From contig NZ_JAHLEC010000016.1 of the NCBI RefSeq assembly GCF_018861705.1, forward strand, positions 1-55,933: a stretch of DNA of 55,933 bases, in the 5' to 3' direction. This document shows positions 44,431 to 53,739 of this stretch, in pieces; the stretch's first letter is position 1; each line of letters starts with the position of its first letter. The stretch comes from Clostridium psychrophilum (GTDB lineage: Bacteria > Bacillota > Clostridia > Clostridiales > Clostridiaceae). The notes beneath the pieces are model-generated. The model was not told where the DNA came from. It saw only the letters and a list, made by a program, of their open reading frames with translations, and did not search any database. Position numbers and translations under genes: made by a program.

Positions 44431-46269
44431 TTATTTTTTTAATCCATTAATGATTACATCTAGAAGTTCATCAACTGTTGAAATGATTTTTGCATTTGCT
44501 TGATAAGCATGTTGAAACTGAATTAAGTTAGCCATCTCTTCATCCAAAGACACTCCTGATACAGAAGTTCTTGATTTCTCTAAACTTGCGAGTTGTGCAT
44601 CTTGGTTTGTTGTAGTTCTTGTAGCCTCTTGAGTTTGTATAGCTAAAGCATTAATAGTATTAGTAAAATAACCACCAATAGTCATTCCATTCGGAGCTTC
44701 CGTAATTGTTTTAACACCCAAAGAAGGATTAAGAATTAAACTTATGGTCGAAGAATTATTAGAATCTGGAGTACGCAATAAATCCATCCTTGAAGTGCTT
44801 GAATCAATTCCTTGAATATTTAATTTTACATCTCTAAGTTGCGCAATAGCTAATGCTATATTACCATCTGTTGACCCTGCAGTAGTATCTGACCCAACCT
44901 TAAAGCTCGTAACATCATCAATAATTGTTTTGTTCACAGAAATGTTACCAGCAGTAATTCCAGTTTCTGCATCATCTGCAGAAATAGTATCAGTTGCATC
45001 ACTATTCACGAAAAAATTTGGTACAGAAGTTGTCGCTGATGCATCGTTTTCACCACTAAGTACAGCATTTACTGAAAATGCGATTCCCTTTGCTAAACTA
45101 TTTAATTGGTTTACGTATGTATCTATATCTGGTTTAACAGACATGTATCCATTTAGCTCTCCAGTTGTTGGCTTGAAAATCTGAGTGTTTATCACACTAG
45201 CTCCTGTTGAATCTTTACCATTAGTTGGCATAATAGTGTTTGTTGTTCCTGCAACAATCTGTGCTCCATCAGAATCAGTTCCAGCAAGTCTATTTCCACT
45301 ATTATCTATGGCATAACCGTCTTTATCTGCTACAAGCACTCTTCCTTGATCTAGACTTGTATAATCATCACTTGTTAAATTCATAGTCATAGTAACTTTA
45401 TTATCATCCGTGGTCATATCTGCATTTTTATAATAAGTTACAGTATAGCTTCCGGGCTCACCTGCTTTTGTGGTAGATGTTGGTACAATACTACTAATAT
45501 AGGATAATCTTTTATCATCACTTGAAGTTGCGGATACTAGTGTTGTATCTCCGGTAGCTCCATTAACAGTAGCCTTTATATCGTCGCCTCCAAGTGATCC
45601 CTTATCAATTTTAATGCCAAGTTTTGCACTTAACTGATCTTCAAGTAAATCTCTTTTATCCATTAGATCATTAGGCTTATCTCCACTAGCACTAACCTTT
45701 TTAATTTGTTTATTCAGATCAGTTATCTGATTGAGCATACTGTTTACATCCACTACATCCTGTTTAATATCATCATTAATATCTGATTTCAAACTTATCA
45801 ACTGATTATAAGTGCTATTTAATTGGCCAGTAAGTGCTTTTGATTGCTGCACTACTACAGTTCTTGTGTTTGAAAGTTCCGGACTTGTCGAAAGTGTTTG
45901 CCAAGAATCAAAAACTTTTCCAATTAAGGAAGAAATACCTGTCTTGCTAGGTTCATTAAAAACGCTTTGTATGGATGACAAAATTTGCTCTCGCCCATCG
46001 TATAACCCCTTAGTACCATTACCCGTTCTTACCTGATAATCTAAATAGCTATCTCTAATTCTTGTTATTGAAGAGACCTGAACACCAGTACCTATTTGCC
46101 CTACTCCAGAAGATGTAGAAAGTGGACTGGTAGTCTCCATATTAGCCCTTTGCCTTGAATACCCTTCTGTATTAGCATTGGCTATGTTATGACTTGTTAC
46201 ATCTATTGCCGTTTGTTGTGCATTTAAGCCCCTTGTTGCTACATTTAAAGTTGAAAGTAATCCCGACAT
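44431..46269 (-). CDS. flgK: Hook-filament junction protein FlgK (HAP1)
   Basis: First hook-associated protein, 612 aa. N-terminus MSGLLSTLNVATRGLNAQQT, HNIANANTEGYSRQRANMET; C-terminus SGVSLDEEMANLIQFQHAYQ. The middle is variable and Ser/Thr/Asp-rich. The ATG at 46269 is chosen because GAGGTG lies 6 bases upstream, overlapping the flgN stop; a GTG three codons earlier is inside that site. Confidence 0.95.
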   Translation of the reverse strand: MSGLLSTLNVATRGLNAQQTAIDVTSHNIANANTEGYSRQRANMETTSPLSTSSGVGQIGTGVQVSSITRIRDSYLDYQVRTGNGTKGLYDGREQILSSIQSVFNEPSKTGISSLIGKVFDSWQTLSTSPELSNTRTVVVQQSKALTGQLNSTYNQLISLKSDINDDIKQDVVDVNSMLNQITDLNKQIKKVSASGDKPNDLMDKRDLLEDQLSAKLGIKIDKGSLGGDDIKATVNGATGDTTLVSATSSDDKRLSYISSIVPTSTTKAGEPGSYTVTYYKNADMTTDDNKVTMTMNLTSDDYTSLDQGRVLVADKDGYAIDNSGNRLAGTDSDGAQIVAGTTNTIMPTNGKDSTGASVINTQIFKPTTGELNGYMSVKPDIDTYVNQLNSLAKGIAFSVNAVLSGENDASATTSVPNFFVNSDATDTISADDAETGITAGNISVNKTIIDDVTSFKVGSDTTAGSTDGNIALAIAQLRDVKLNIQGIDSSTSRMDLLRTPDSNNSSTISLILNPSLGVKTITEAPNGMTIGGYFTNTINALAIQTQEATRTTTNQDAQLASLEKSRTSVSGVSLDEEMANLIQFQHAYQANAKIISTVDELLDVIINGLKK

Positions 46270-46274
46270 CTCAT

Positions 46275-46694
46275 TCACCTCATACTATTTTTTACTTTGC
46301 CATATGAATTGTAAGTTGCTGTTTCTCTTGCTGGATTTAATACATTTAACATTTTATTTGTAAAACTAAGTCCTTGTCTTAAAAGCAACTCGTTTGTATT
46401 CTTTTGAAGTACAATTTCTTGTAATAACTGTTGTATTTTATAATAATTATTTAAGAGCTCCTCATCATGTGCTTGTTCTATTATCTCCATCATTACCTTA
46501 TTTTCAATAAGTTTTCGTCTTTCGACTTCAATATATGCAATACTTTTGTTAGCTATTTTGATTTTGCTAACGCAAGATTCCAATCCAAATATATCATTTG
46601 CAATAATGCATCTGTGTTGCTCCTCAAGTTCAAGTAAAAGATTTTTCAAGGTATCAGTTTCTTTCACTATAACCTTATTTAGTTCTCCACTCAT
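46275..46694 (-). CDS. flgN: FlgK/FlgL chaperone FlgN
   Basis: A 139-aa helical chaperone, FlgN family, that escorts the hook-associated proteins FlgK and FlgL, whose genes follow directly. A long Leu/Glu/Lys coiled coil leads to the C-terminal segment LLRQGLSFTNKMLNVLNP typical of FlgN. Two bases after flgM. GGGAGAG upstream. Confidence 0.88.
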   Translation of the reverse strand: MSGELNKVIVKETDTLKNLLLELEEQHRCIIANDIFGLESCVSKIKIANKSIAYIEVERRKLIENKVMMEIIEQAHDEELLNNYYKIQQLLQEIVLQKNTNELLLRQGLSFTNKMLNVLNPARETATYNSYGKVKNSMR

Positions 46695-46696
46695 AA

Positions 46697-46969
46697 CTAA
46701 ACATCTCTCCCTTTTATAACATCAATAATTTTTTTAGCAGTTAATTTGGAGTCTACCGTATATGTGCCCTGCATTACTTTATTTTTAATAGCTTCTATCT
46801 TTTCCTTAGAATTAACCGATTTATCATTTAATGATAATGCACTCAAATTTTTACCTTCTTCTGATAACTCAATTGTATCTTTTTTTATAACATTAACCTT
46901 TGGTTCTGTTTTAGTTACATTCTTCTTATACATATTAATTACATTATGACTTACTCCGTCTATTTTCAT
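46697..46969 (-). CDS. flgM: Anti-sigma-28 factor FlgM
   Basis: A 90-aa protein that binds FliA until exported through the completed hook. FlgM C-terminal signature: KIEAIKNKVMQGTYTVDS followed by LTAKKIIDVIKG. The N-half is disordered-looking, as required for export. First gene of the late operon behind a sigma-28 box, which makes a feedback loop. GGGGTGGA upstream. Confidence 0.92.
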   Translation of the reverse strand: MKIDGVSHNVINMYKKNVTKTEPKVNVIKKDTIELSEEGKNLSALSLNDKSVNSKEKIEAIKNKVMQGTYTVDSKLTAKKIIDVIKGRDV

Positions 46970-47026
46970 TTATATCCACCCCTAGCTTTTATATCTTTAA
47001 GCCTAGTTTTATTTCTTATATTAGTA

Positions 47027-47053
47027 TTATCGTACATAATCATTTAAAGTTTA
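47027..47053 (-). promoter_or_regulatory. Sigma-28 promoter of the flgM operon
   Basis: TAAA (47053-47050), 15 bases, TACGATAA (47034-47027) on the minus strand. The expected start is near 47020, about 50 bases before the flgM ATG. Confidence 0.85.
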
Positions 47054-47061
47054 TACAATAA

Positions 47062-47090
47062 ACAAAAAAGGGATAAATTTAATTTATCCC
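47062..47090 (-). terminator. Terminator after fliY
   Basis: Stem GGGATAAA/TTTATCCC (47083-47090 with 47070-47077) followed on the minus strand by six T and a further T-rich stretch. It closes the chemotaxis and switch operon just before the flgM promoter. Confidence 0.85.
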
Positions 47091-47099
47091 AAAAATAAC

Positions 47100-48431
47100 T
47101 TATGCATTTTTTTGTTCAGCCAAGGTTTTGACCCTATCCTCTCCACTAATTATGCTAGTAATTCTAACTCCAAAGTTTTCATCTACAACTACAACTTCTC
47201 CATATGCTACCTTTTTACCATTTACTAATATATCTACTGGTTCTTCAGCTAGTTTATCTAATTCAATTAAAGATCCAGTCCCTAAATTTAAAATATCCCT
47301 AATGTTCTTTTTAGTTTTTCCAAGCACTACAGAAATCTCTAGAGGTACATCTAATATTAAATCAATATTTCTAGGAGCATTATACACTGGGGACTTTGTT
47401 AATGGCTGAAAAGATGCCTTATGTACATCCACTTGTGGCTCTGGTATCTCAATTGGTTTTGATTGATACTCAGTATCCATAGGTTGCGAACCATCATTTG
47501 TATTAACTGGAGCTTTTAGTTTTACAGTTTCAACACTTGCTAATTTAATTTCAGGTTGAGCCTTACTAACTTTTTCAGGTTCTTCTTCAGTTCCCATCAT
47601 TATAGAGACAATTTTTTTTGCAGTTTTTATAGGTAGTATTTGCATTATAACACTATCAATTAAGGAACCAATAGTCATTTTAAATGCAACTTGGACAACT
47701 TGCTCATTCTCATCAATACTATCACTTAAAGGTGATGTACTATCATCCCATATTTTTGAATTAGGTGGTGAAATATTTACCTGCCTCGCAAACATTGTTG
47801 CCATAGATGTTGCAGCAGAACCAATCATCTGATTCATAGCTTCTGATACTGCACTAATCTCAATTTCTGATAACTCTGCCTTTTCTCCTACAATGCCATC
47901 TCCACCCATCATTAAACTAGCTATAACTGCTGCATCAGTATTTTTCATTACTAAAAGGTTTCCACCCGATATACCACTTGTGAATTTTACATCTAAAGCA
48001 ATATTAGGAACCGTAAATGTATCTCTTAATTTTGTAAGTGTGCTTACCGTAACTACTGGTGTTGCAATATTAACTGGTTGGGCAACTATTGTGGAAAGAG
48101 CAGTAGACGCTGAGCCCATAGAAATATTTCCAACTTCACCTAGTAAATCTTTCTCACTATCTGTTAACTCAAACTCTTGCGTGGATTCAGGTTCTAAGTT
48201 TTGACCTGCGCTTATACCATTATAAGTGCTGGCCTCTTTATCACCATCTAGACTTATATCCTTACTAGCGATTTCACTAGTGCCAACAGTTGTACTTTCA
48301 CTAGATTCTACGGTTGCATCTTTAGTCTCTATGCCTGTGTCCTTATTCTCAGTTACATTATTGTCCGCGCTAACCCCGTCTCCGTTTAAAAGAGCGTCGA
48401 TTTCTTCTTGCGAAAGAAAGCCATTACTCAT
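47100..48431 (-). CDS. fliY: Flagellar motor switch phosphatase FliY
   Basis: Switch protein and CheY-P phosphatase of 443 aa. It has an N-terminal CheY-binding peptide (LSQEEIDALLNGDG), then an acidic Ser/Thr linker. A CheC-like domain (about 95-300) carries two phosphatase motifs of the ExxN type: DLLGEVGNISMGSAS and AVSEAMNQMIGSAAT. A linker follows, then a FliN/SpoA C-domain (about 360-443; LDVPLEISVVLGKTKK, GSLIELDKLA). It replaces FliN in the C-ring. The ATG at 48431 overlaps fliM by 8 bases. Confidence 0.94.
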   Translation of the reverse strand: MSNGFLSQEEIDALLNGDGVSADNNVTENKDTGIETKDATVESSESTTVGTSEIASKDISLDGDKEASTYNGISAGQNLEPESTQEFELTDSEKDLLGEVGNISMGSASTALSTIVAQPVNIATPVVTVSTLTKLRDTFTVPNIALDVKFTSGISGGNLLVMKNTDAAVIASLMMGGDGIVGEKAELSEIEISAVSEAMNQMIGSAATSMATMFARQVNISPPNSKIWDDSTSPLSDSIDENEQVVQVAFKMTIGSLIDSVIMQILPIKTAKKIVSIMMGTEEEPEKVSKAQPEIKLASVETVKLKAPVNTNDGSQPMDTEYQSKPIEIPEPQVDVHKASFQPLTKSPVYNAPRNIDLILDVPLEISVVLGKTKKNIRDILNLGTGSLIELDKLAEEPVDILVNGKKVAYGEVVVVDENFGVRITSIISGEDRVKTLAEQKNA

Positions 48432-49428
48432 AATTTTCCACATCCTTATCTATTATATCTATTATATCTAATATTTCAATTCCCCTATTTTTACCAATAA
48501 TACCAGGTTTTCCAGTATAACATGGTTGTCCTTCTATAAGTACTTTAATTGGACTATCGCTTAAATTGTCGAGTGTTATTACATCTCCTTCAACTAATTG
48601 TAGAAATTCATTTACAGTAATATTTGTACTTCCTAAAACTCCTGTTATTGGAACACTTACTATATTCAATCGTTCCTTTATCTTGTTTCTAGAATCACTT
48701 ACAACATGTTCATCATTTTCTCTAAACCAATATTGAACAACAAGTTTATCCATTACTTTTTCAATGCTTAAATAAGGTATACAAATATTTATAAACGAAC
48801 TACTATTATTCATTTCTGCCGAAAAAGTAATCAATGCAACTGGTTCATTTGGAGCTAATGTTTGGTTAAGTGCAGGATTAGTCTCAAGAGCCACAATCTC
48901 TGGTTCAACATCCAGAACGTCCTGCCAAGCCGTTTTTAAGTTACCTAAAAGACCCTCGTTAACTTTTCTCAATATATTTTTATCTATCTCTGAAAACTCT
49001 TTAATCTTAACACTTCTACTCCCCATTCCTCCTAAAAGTATATCTAATATTTGGTATGAAAACTGTGGATTAGTCTCAAATAATATCGAACCACTTAAAG
49101 GTGGCATTTTAAATATTGTTAGAATGGTAGAATTAGGAATTGAATGAATAAATTCCTCATAGGTTATTTGCTCTATAGTTTCCACTTGGACTTTTACATT
49201 ATTTCCTAGCTGTGCAGTCAAATAACTCGACATTAACCTTGCATAATTATCATGAATGACCTCAAGAGCTCTCAAATGATCCTTTGAGAACTTCTGAGGA
49301 TTCTTAAAATCGTATAATTTAATTTTATGTTTTTCCTCTTCATTTGGGATTTGATCAGCTTCTATTTTCCCAGATGATAAAGCAGATAAAAGTGAATCTA
49401 TATCGCTTTGCGATAATACTTCTGCCAT
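48424..49428 (-). CDS. fliM: Flagellar motor switch protein FliM
   Basis: A 334-aa C-ring protein: CheY-P binding N-peptide LSQSDIDSLLSALSSG, a CheC-like middle domain with the GGMGSRSVK segment, and a C-terminal SpoA domain (about 255-330). Receives CheY-P and changes rotation. GATGAGGAT upstream. Confidence 0.95.
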   Translation of the reverse strand: MAEVLSQSDIDSLLSALSSGKIEADQIPNEEEKHKIKLYDFKNPQKFSKDHLRALEVIHDNYARLMSSYLTAQLGNNVKVQVETIEQITYEEFIHSIPNSTILTIFKMPPLSGSILFETNPQFSYQILDILLGGMGSRSVKIKEFSEIDKNILRKVNEGLLGNLKTAWQDVLDVEPEIVALETNPALNQTLAPNEPVALITFSAEMNNSSSFINICIPYLSIEKVMDKLVVQYWFRENDEHVVSDSRNKIKERLNIVSVPITGVLGSTNITVNEFLQLVEGDVITLDNLSDSPIKVLIEGQPCYTGKPGIIGKNRGIEILDIIDIIDKDVENYE

Positions 49429-49500
49429 ATTCTATCCTCATCTCTCTGTGCATGGTATGATTGTTATGATTTTAAAATTGCATTTCATAACGTATCCATT

Positions 49501-49902
49501 TTATTTTTCAATAAGTTTAGCAATATCAATTAATGTAACTATCCTATCTTGAAAATTTATAACCCCTGTAATATAGGATTTGTTTTTATCGGTTTCAATT
49601 TTTTCTATTAAAGATTCTTCAATTTCTAGCACTTCATCAACTTGATCTACAGTTACACCAACAAACTCATCTTCTAAATTTAGTATAATTATATTTTCTT
49701 GTGATTCACTGCCCTTATCAATATCTAAAAGAAGGTTTATATCTAAAAGAGAAATTATTGTTCCCCTTAGATTAATCAACCCTTTTATGTATTTCTCAGA
49801 CCTAGGCACTTTTGTTATTTCCATCATATCATTAATACTTTGAACTTTTGATGCTTCTACTGCAAATTGTTCTTCATTAACTTTAAATACAACTATTTGC
49901 AT
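49501..49902 (-). CDS. cheW: Chemotaxis coupling protein CheW
   Basis: A 133-aa beta-barrel adapter linking receptors to CheA. Family sequence: VFKVNEEQFAVEASKVQSI, VPRSEKYIKGLINLRGTIIS, and EEFVGVTVDQVDEVLEI. AGGAGGGG precedes the ATG. One of two CheW genes in the operon. Confidence 0.94.
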   Translation of the reverse strand: MQIVVFKVNEEQFAVEASKVQSINDMMEITKVPRSEKYIKGLINLRGTIISLLDINLLLDIDKGSESQENIIILNLEDEFVGVTVDQVDEVLEIEESLIEKIETDKNKSYITGVINFQDRIVTLIDIAKLIEK

Positions 49903-49915
49903 AACATTTCCCCTC

Positions 49916-50275
49916 CTAGCCTAAAACTTTTTTTATTGCTTCAAGTACTCTATCTGATTGGAATGGTTTAACAATGAAATCTTTTGCTCCAGCCCTTATT
50001 GCATCCATAACCATAGTCTGCTGTCCCATTGCACTACACATGATTATTTTAGCAGCAGGATCAAATGCTTTAATTGCTTTAACAGCTTCAATTCCATCCA
50101 TCTCAGGCATAGTAATGTCCATCGTAACAATGTCTGGTCTTTCTACTTTATATAGTTCTACACCCTTTGCTCCATTACTTGCTTCACCTACAACTTCATA
50201 TCCATTTTTTTCTAATATATCCTTTATCATCATTCTCATAAATGCCGCGTCGTCAACAATTAGTACTTTAGCCAT
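49916..50275 (-). CDS. cheY: Chemotaxis response regulator CheY
   Basis: A single receiver domain, 119 aa. Acidic pocket DD near residues 8-9, phospho-acceptor Asp53 in VTMDITMPEMDG, and Lys in DFIVKPF. Phosphorylated by CheA, binds FliM/FliY, dephosphorylated by CheC and FliY. TTGGAGGT upstream. Confidence 0.96.
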   Translation of the reverse strand: MAKVLIVDDAAFMRMMIKDILEKNGYEVVGEASNGAKGVELYKVERPDIVTMDITMPEMDGIEAVKAIKAFDPAAKIIMCSAMGQQTMVMDAIRAGAKDFIVKPFQSDRVLEAIKKVLG

Positions 50276-50291
50276 TTTATATAACCTCCAA

Positions 50292-50891
50292 TTAATTTAC
50301 CCCTAATGAATTAAATATCTTCTCAAGTGATCCAGGCATTGGTATATAATAAAAATGCCCACTTATTTTTGCATTTGCTCTTAAAAAATGTGTCTCTAAA
50401 TCAAGTACATATTCATCAAATTGACCTGATTCAATAAAAGTTGTTGATAATATTGCACCCATCATATCTAAAGCAACAGCTGGCACGGATGGCCTAACTG
50501 CAAGATTTGTAAGTTTTGATATTGCATTCATAAAAGAACTTGATACAATATTACCTACTTCACATAATGCTGAGTTTCCAATCTCTGTTATCTGCTCTTG
50601 TTTCTCACCTAAAAGACTTGAAATCATATTTAATGCAACATCTTTATCTAAAGTGAAAAGTATATTTCCAGGTATGTCTCCAATTACTCGTACAATAACA
50701 CCAACTACTACCTTTTCAACTCCTATTTCAGAAAAGATATCATCAAATGGAACAATATTTACTGCTGGCACGGACATATCTACTTTCTCATTTAATAACT
50801 CTGATAATGCAGTAGCTGCATTCCCTGCACCAATATTGCCTACCTCTTGTAATACATCTAATTGAATAGAACTAAGCTCAGAATAATCCAT
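50292..50891 (-). CDS. cheC: CheY-P phosphatase CheC
   Basis: A 199-aa CheC-family protein. Both phosphatase motifs are intact (DVLQEVGNIGAGNAA and SALCEVGNIVSSSFM, each ExxN, with the following proline). It removes phosphate from CheY and works with CheD in adaptation. TAAGGAGAG upstream. Confidence 0.94.
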   Translation of the reverse strand: MDYSELSSIQLDVLQEVGNIGAGNAATALSELLNEKVDMSVPAVNIVPFDDIFSEIGVEKVVVGVIVRVIGDIPGNILFTLDKDVALNMISSLLGEKQEQITEIGNSALCEVGNIVSSSFMNAISKLTNLAVRPSVPAVALDMMGAILSTTFIESGQFDEYVLDLETHFLRANAKISGHFYYIPMPGSLEKIFNSLGVN

Positions 50892-50903
50892 ATTATACTC
50901 TCC

Positions 50904-52934
50904 TTACACTAAAGCCGCAACGTCTAGTATTAATGTAACTAGGCCATCTCCTAAAATAGTTGCCCCTATATATTCTTTTAACCCTTGTAATGTTTTCCCT
51001 AAAGGCTTTATCACAATTTCTTGTTGTCCTAGTAATGAATCTACTAAAAGCCCTACTGTTTTCTCTCCTACTTTTACAATAACAATATATTTATGTGTAT
51101 TTTCAATTGCTTCTATTTCCATTCGTTCATTTACTCTCACAAGTGGAATTATACTATCATTATAAACAATAACTTCTTTATTACTAGTTTTTTTAATTAA
51201 TTCAGCTTTATAGTCAATTACTCTGTCAATGTATCCTAGAGAAATAGCCATAGTTTCATTGCCTATTTTAACTAATAATGCTTGAATAATTTGAAGTGTC
51301 AATGGTAATGTTATAATAAAAGAGGTACCTTTGTCAATCTCACTTGTAGCATCTACTGTTCCACCAAGGGCCGCAATTTTAGTTTTAACAACATCCATTC
51401 CAACTCCACGACCAGATATATCTGTTACTTTATCATTAGTACTAAATCCTTGTGCAAAAATTAAATTTTTTATATCTGCTTCTGTCATTCCATCAGTGTT
51501 TATTCCAACTTCATTAGCTTTTTGTGTAATTCTTTTAACATCGAGTCCTGCTCCATCATCCATTACCTTTATTATTGCTTTAGTTCCTTCAGCGTATGCT
51601 ATAAGACTTATCTTACCAATAGGACTTTTCCCTTTAGAAATTCTAACTTCACTGGGTTCAATGCCATGATCTGCTGCATTACGAAGTAAATGAAGTAATG
51701 GCTCACCTATTTCATCTATAACAGTTCTATCAATTTCTGTCTCCTGTCCCTTAATTACAAGTTCCATTTCCTTATCAAGTTCTTTTGATAAATCTCTTAT
51801 CATCCTTGGAAACCTATTAAATACTACTTCAAGTGGAAGCATTCTAATTTTCATTACTAATTCTTGAAGTTCTGATGTAGATCTAGCTACTTGTTCTATA
51901 GTTTCATTTAAATCAGTTAATTTGTGAACACTACTTATTTGCTCAAGTCTTGTTCTATGAATTACAAGTTCAGACACCATGTTCATGAATTTATCAAGTC
52001 TTTCTAAATCAACTCTAACAGATTGATGAGCTTTTTTATGTGTCGTTTCTTTTTTCTTACTCTTATCATCCACCGTAGCATTATTTTTAGTAACTACAGT
52101 ATTAACCTGCGGAACTTTTTCTATCTCCTTAAAGTCTCCCATTTTTTTTGTTAAATCTTGTGAATTATTTTTAACATCAACTGGCTCTACAGTTACATTT
52201 TCTACTTCTGATATATTTAAAAGCATTTCTACAACTTCTGCTTTTTCTTTTTTAGTAATATAAATCAAACTTATCTTAAATTCAAAATTTTCACTTTCTA
52301 AGTCTTCTGCTCCAGGTATGGATTTTATTATTTCGCCATCTTCTTCTAGGCTTTTGAAAATAAGAAACGCCCTTGCTGCTTTAAGTAGTGTACTTTCACT
52401 TAAATCAATTTGCACTTCATAAACATTAAATAATTTCTCAATTGCTTGCTTAATAACATTAATGTCATATTCATTAAGAATAACTTTTTCATTAACATCG
52501 CAACTTATTTTTTCATTACAATTATTAACCTTTTCCTGGGCTTTAGGACTATCACCAATCTCGGCCATTGTATGCAAATCATGTAGTATTTTCTCAATTG
52601 GAATTTCTTCTGAATTTCCTTCTGATATATTATTCACCATTTTTTCTAAAGTATCTAGACATGTGAATAAAACAGTTACCACCTTTTCTGTTACTTTAAG
52701 TTTACCTTCTCTAAATTCAGATAAAATATCTTCCATTTTATGTGTTAATTCAGCCATTTGTGTAAATCCCATAGTTGCGGCCATTCCCTTTATGGTATGA
52801 GCTACCCTAAATATTTCATTTAATTTATCTATGTCTTCTGGATTCTGTTCGAGCTCAAGTAAAGATTCATTCAATGTCTGCAAATTTTCCATAGACTCTT
52901 CTAAGAACATTGACATATATTGTGATGTATCCAT
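50904..52934 (-). CDS. cheA: Chemotaxis histidine kinase CheA
   Basis: A 676-aa kinase. P1 with phospho-His46 in VAHTIKGMAA. A P2 CheY/CheB-binding domain (about 150-255). A flexible linker (about 256-300). P3 dimerisation (HQSVRVDLERLDKFMNMVSE). P4 ATPase with N box LLRNAADHGIE, G1 DDGAGLD and G2 GRGVGMDVV. P5 CheW-like C-domain (about 545-676). TGGAGGGG upstream. Scaffolded by the two CheW proteins. Confidence 0.96.
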   Translation of the reverse strand: MDTSQYMSMFLEESMENLQTLNESLLELEQNPEDIDKLNEIFRVAHTIKGMAATMGFTQMAELTHKMEDILSEFREGKLKVTEKVVTVLFTCLDTLEKMVNNISEGNSEEIPIEKILHDLHTMAEIGDSPKAQEKVNNCNEKISCDVNEKVILNEYDINVIKQAIEKLFNVYEVQIDLSESTLLKAARAFLIFKSLEEDGEIIKSIPGAEDLESENFEFKISLIYITKKEKAEVVEMLLNISEVENVTVEPVDVKNNSQDLTKKMGDFKEIEKVPQVNTVVTKNNATVDDKSKKKETTHKKAHQSVRVDLERLDKFMNMVSELVIHRTRLEQISSVHKLTDLNETIEQVARSTSELQELVMKIRMLPLEVVFNRFPRMIRDLSKELDKEMELVIKGQETEIDRTVIDEIGEPLLHLLRNAADHGIEPSEVRISKGKSPIGKISLIAYAEGTKAIIKVMDDGAGLDVKRITQKANEVGINTDGMTEADIKNLIFAQGFSTNDKVTDISGRGVGMDVVKTKIAALGGTVDATSEIDKGTSFIITLPLTLQIIQALLVKIGNETMAISLGYIDRVIDYKAELIKKTSNKEVIVYNDSIIPLVRVNERMEIEAIENTHKYIVIVKVGEKTVGLLVDSLLGQQEIVIKPLGKTLQGLKEYIGATILGDGLVTLILDVAALV

Positions 52935-52965
52935 TTTATCCCCTCCACATTAGTTGTTATATACC

Positions 52966-53730
52966 TTATATTTTTTTATAAATGAATGTAGATGCTTTTT
53001 CAAATCCATACTCTTTATAATTATATATACTTTCAGTGGCCCCAACAAACAATAAGCCACCTTTTTTTAATGAGTTTGACATTTTACTATATATTTTATC
53101 CTTAACATCTTGATTAAAATAAATAACTACATTTCTACACACTATTAAATCAAAGTTACTTTCATAATTATCTAAAATAAGATCATGTTTTTTGAATTCT
53201 ACTAACTTTTTTATTTTAGGATTAATAATATATTTATCACCACATGCCTCAAAGTATTTAGCTAAAAATTGCTTTGGTATGTTTTTAATTTCCGAGATAC
53301 CATATTCACCGATTTTTGCTCTCTCGAGTATTGTAGAATCTATATCTGTAGCAATAATTTTATGATTTGCTCTTGAATTTAAATTATCCATAATCATAGC
53401 TAATGAATAAGGTTCAGAGCCAATAGAACATGCTGCACTCCAAATTTTAAGTCCTGAATTAAATGGGAGTTCAGATTTAATAATTTTTGATAATTCATCA
53501 AATATATCAGGATTTCTAAAAAATTCTGTTACATTTATAGTAATGAAGTCTAAAAATTTCTGCTTTTGAACAGGATCTTTTTTTAATAACCTAATATACT
53601 CTTCTACTGAGTTAACTTCAACTCTTGACATTAAACTTAAAATTCGTCTATGCAATTGATTAGATTTATAAGCCGACAAATCTATATTATATTCTTTTAA
53701 AACCCACTGCTCAAAGTATATTAAATCCAT
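52966..53730 (-). CDS. cheR: Chemoreceptor methyltransferase CheR
   Basis: A 254-aa SAM-dependent enzyme that methylates glutamates on chemoreceptors. N-terminal helical domain, then the SAM motif KIWSAACSIGSEPYSLAM, DIDSTIL, and FDLIVCRNVVIYF. The paired methylesterase cheB is directly upstream. GGGGAGATG precedes the start. Confidence 0.95.
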   Translation of the reverse strand: MDLIYFEQWVLKEYNIDLSAYKSNQLHRRILSLMSRVEVNSVEEYIRLLKKDPVQKQKFLDFITINVTEFFRNPDIFDELSKIIKSELPFNSGLKIWSAACSIGSEPYSLAMIMDNLNSRANHKIIATDIDSTILERAKIGEYGISEIKNIPKQFLAKYFEACGDKYIINPKIKKLVEFKKHDLILDNYESNFDLIVCRNVVIYFNQDVKDKIYSKMSNSLKKGGLLFVGATESIYNYKEYGFEKASTFIYKKI

Positions 53731-53739
53731 TAGTTATGC

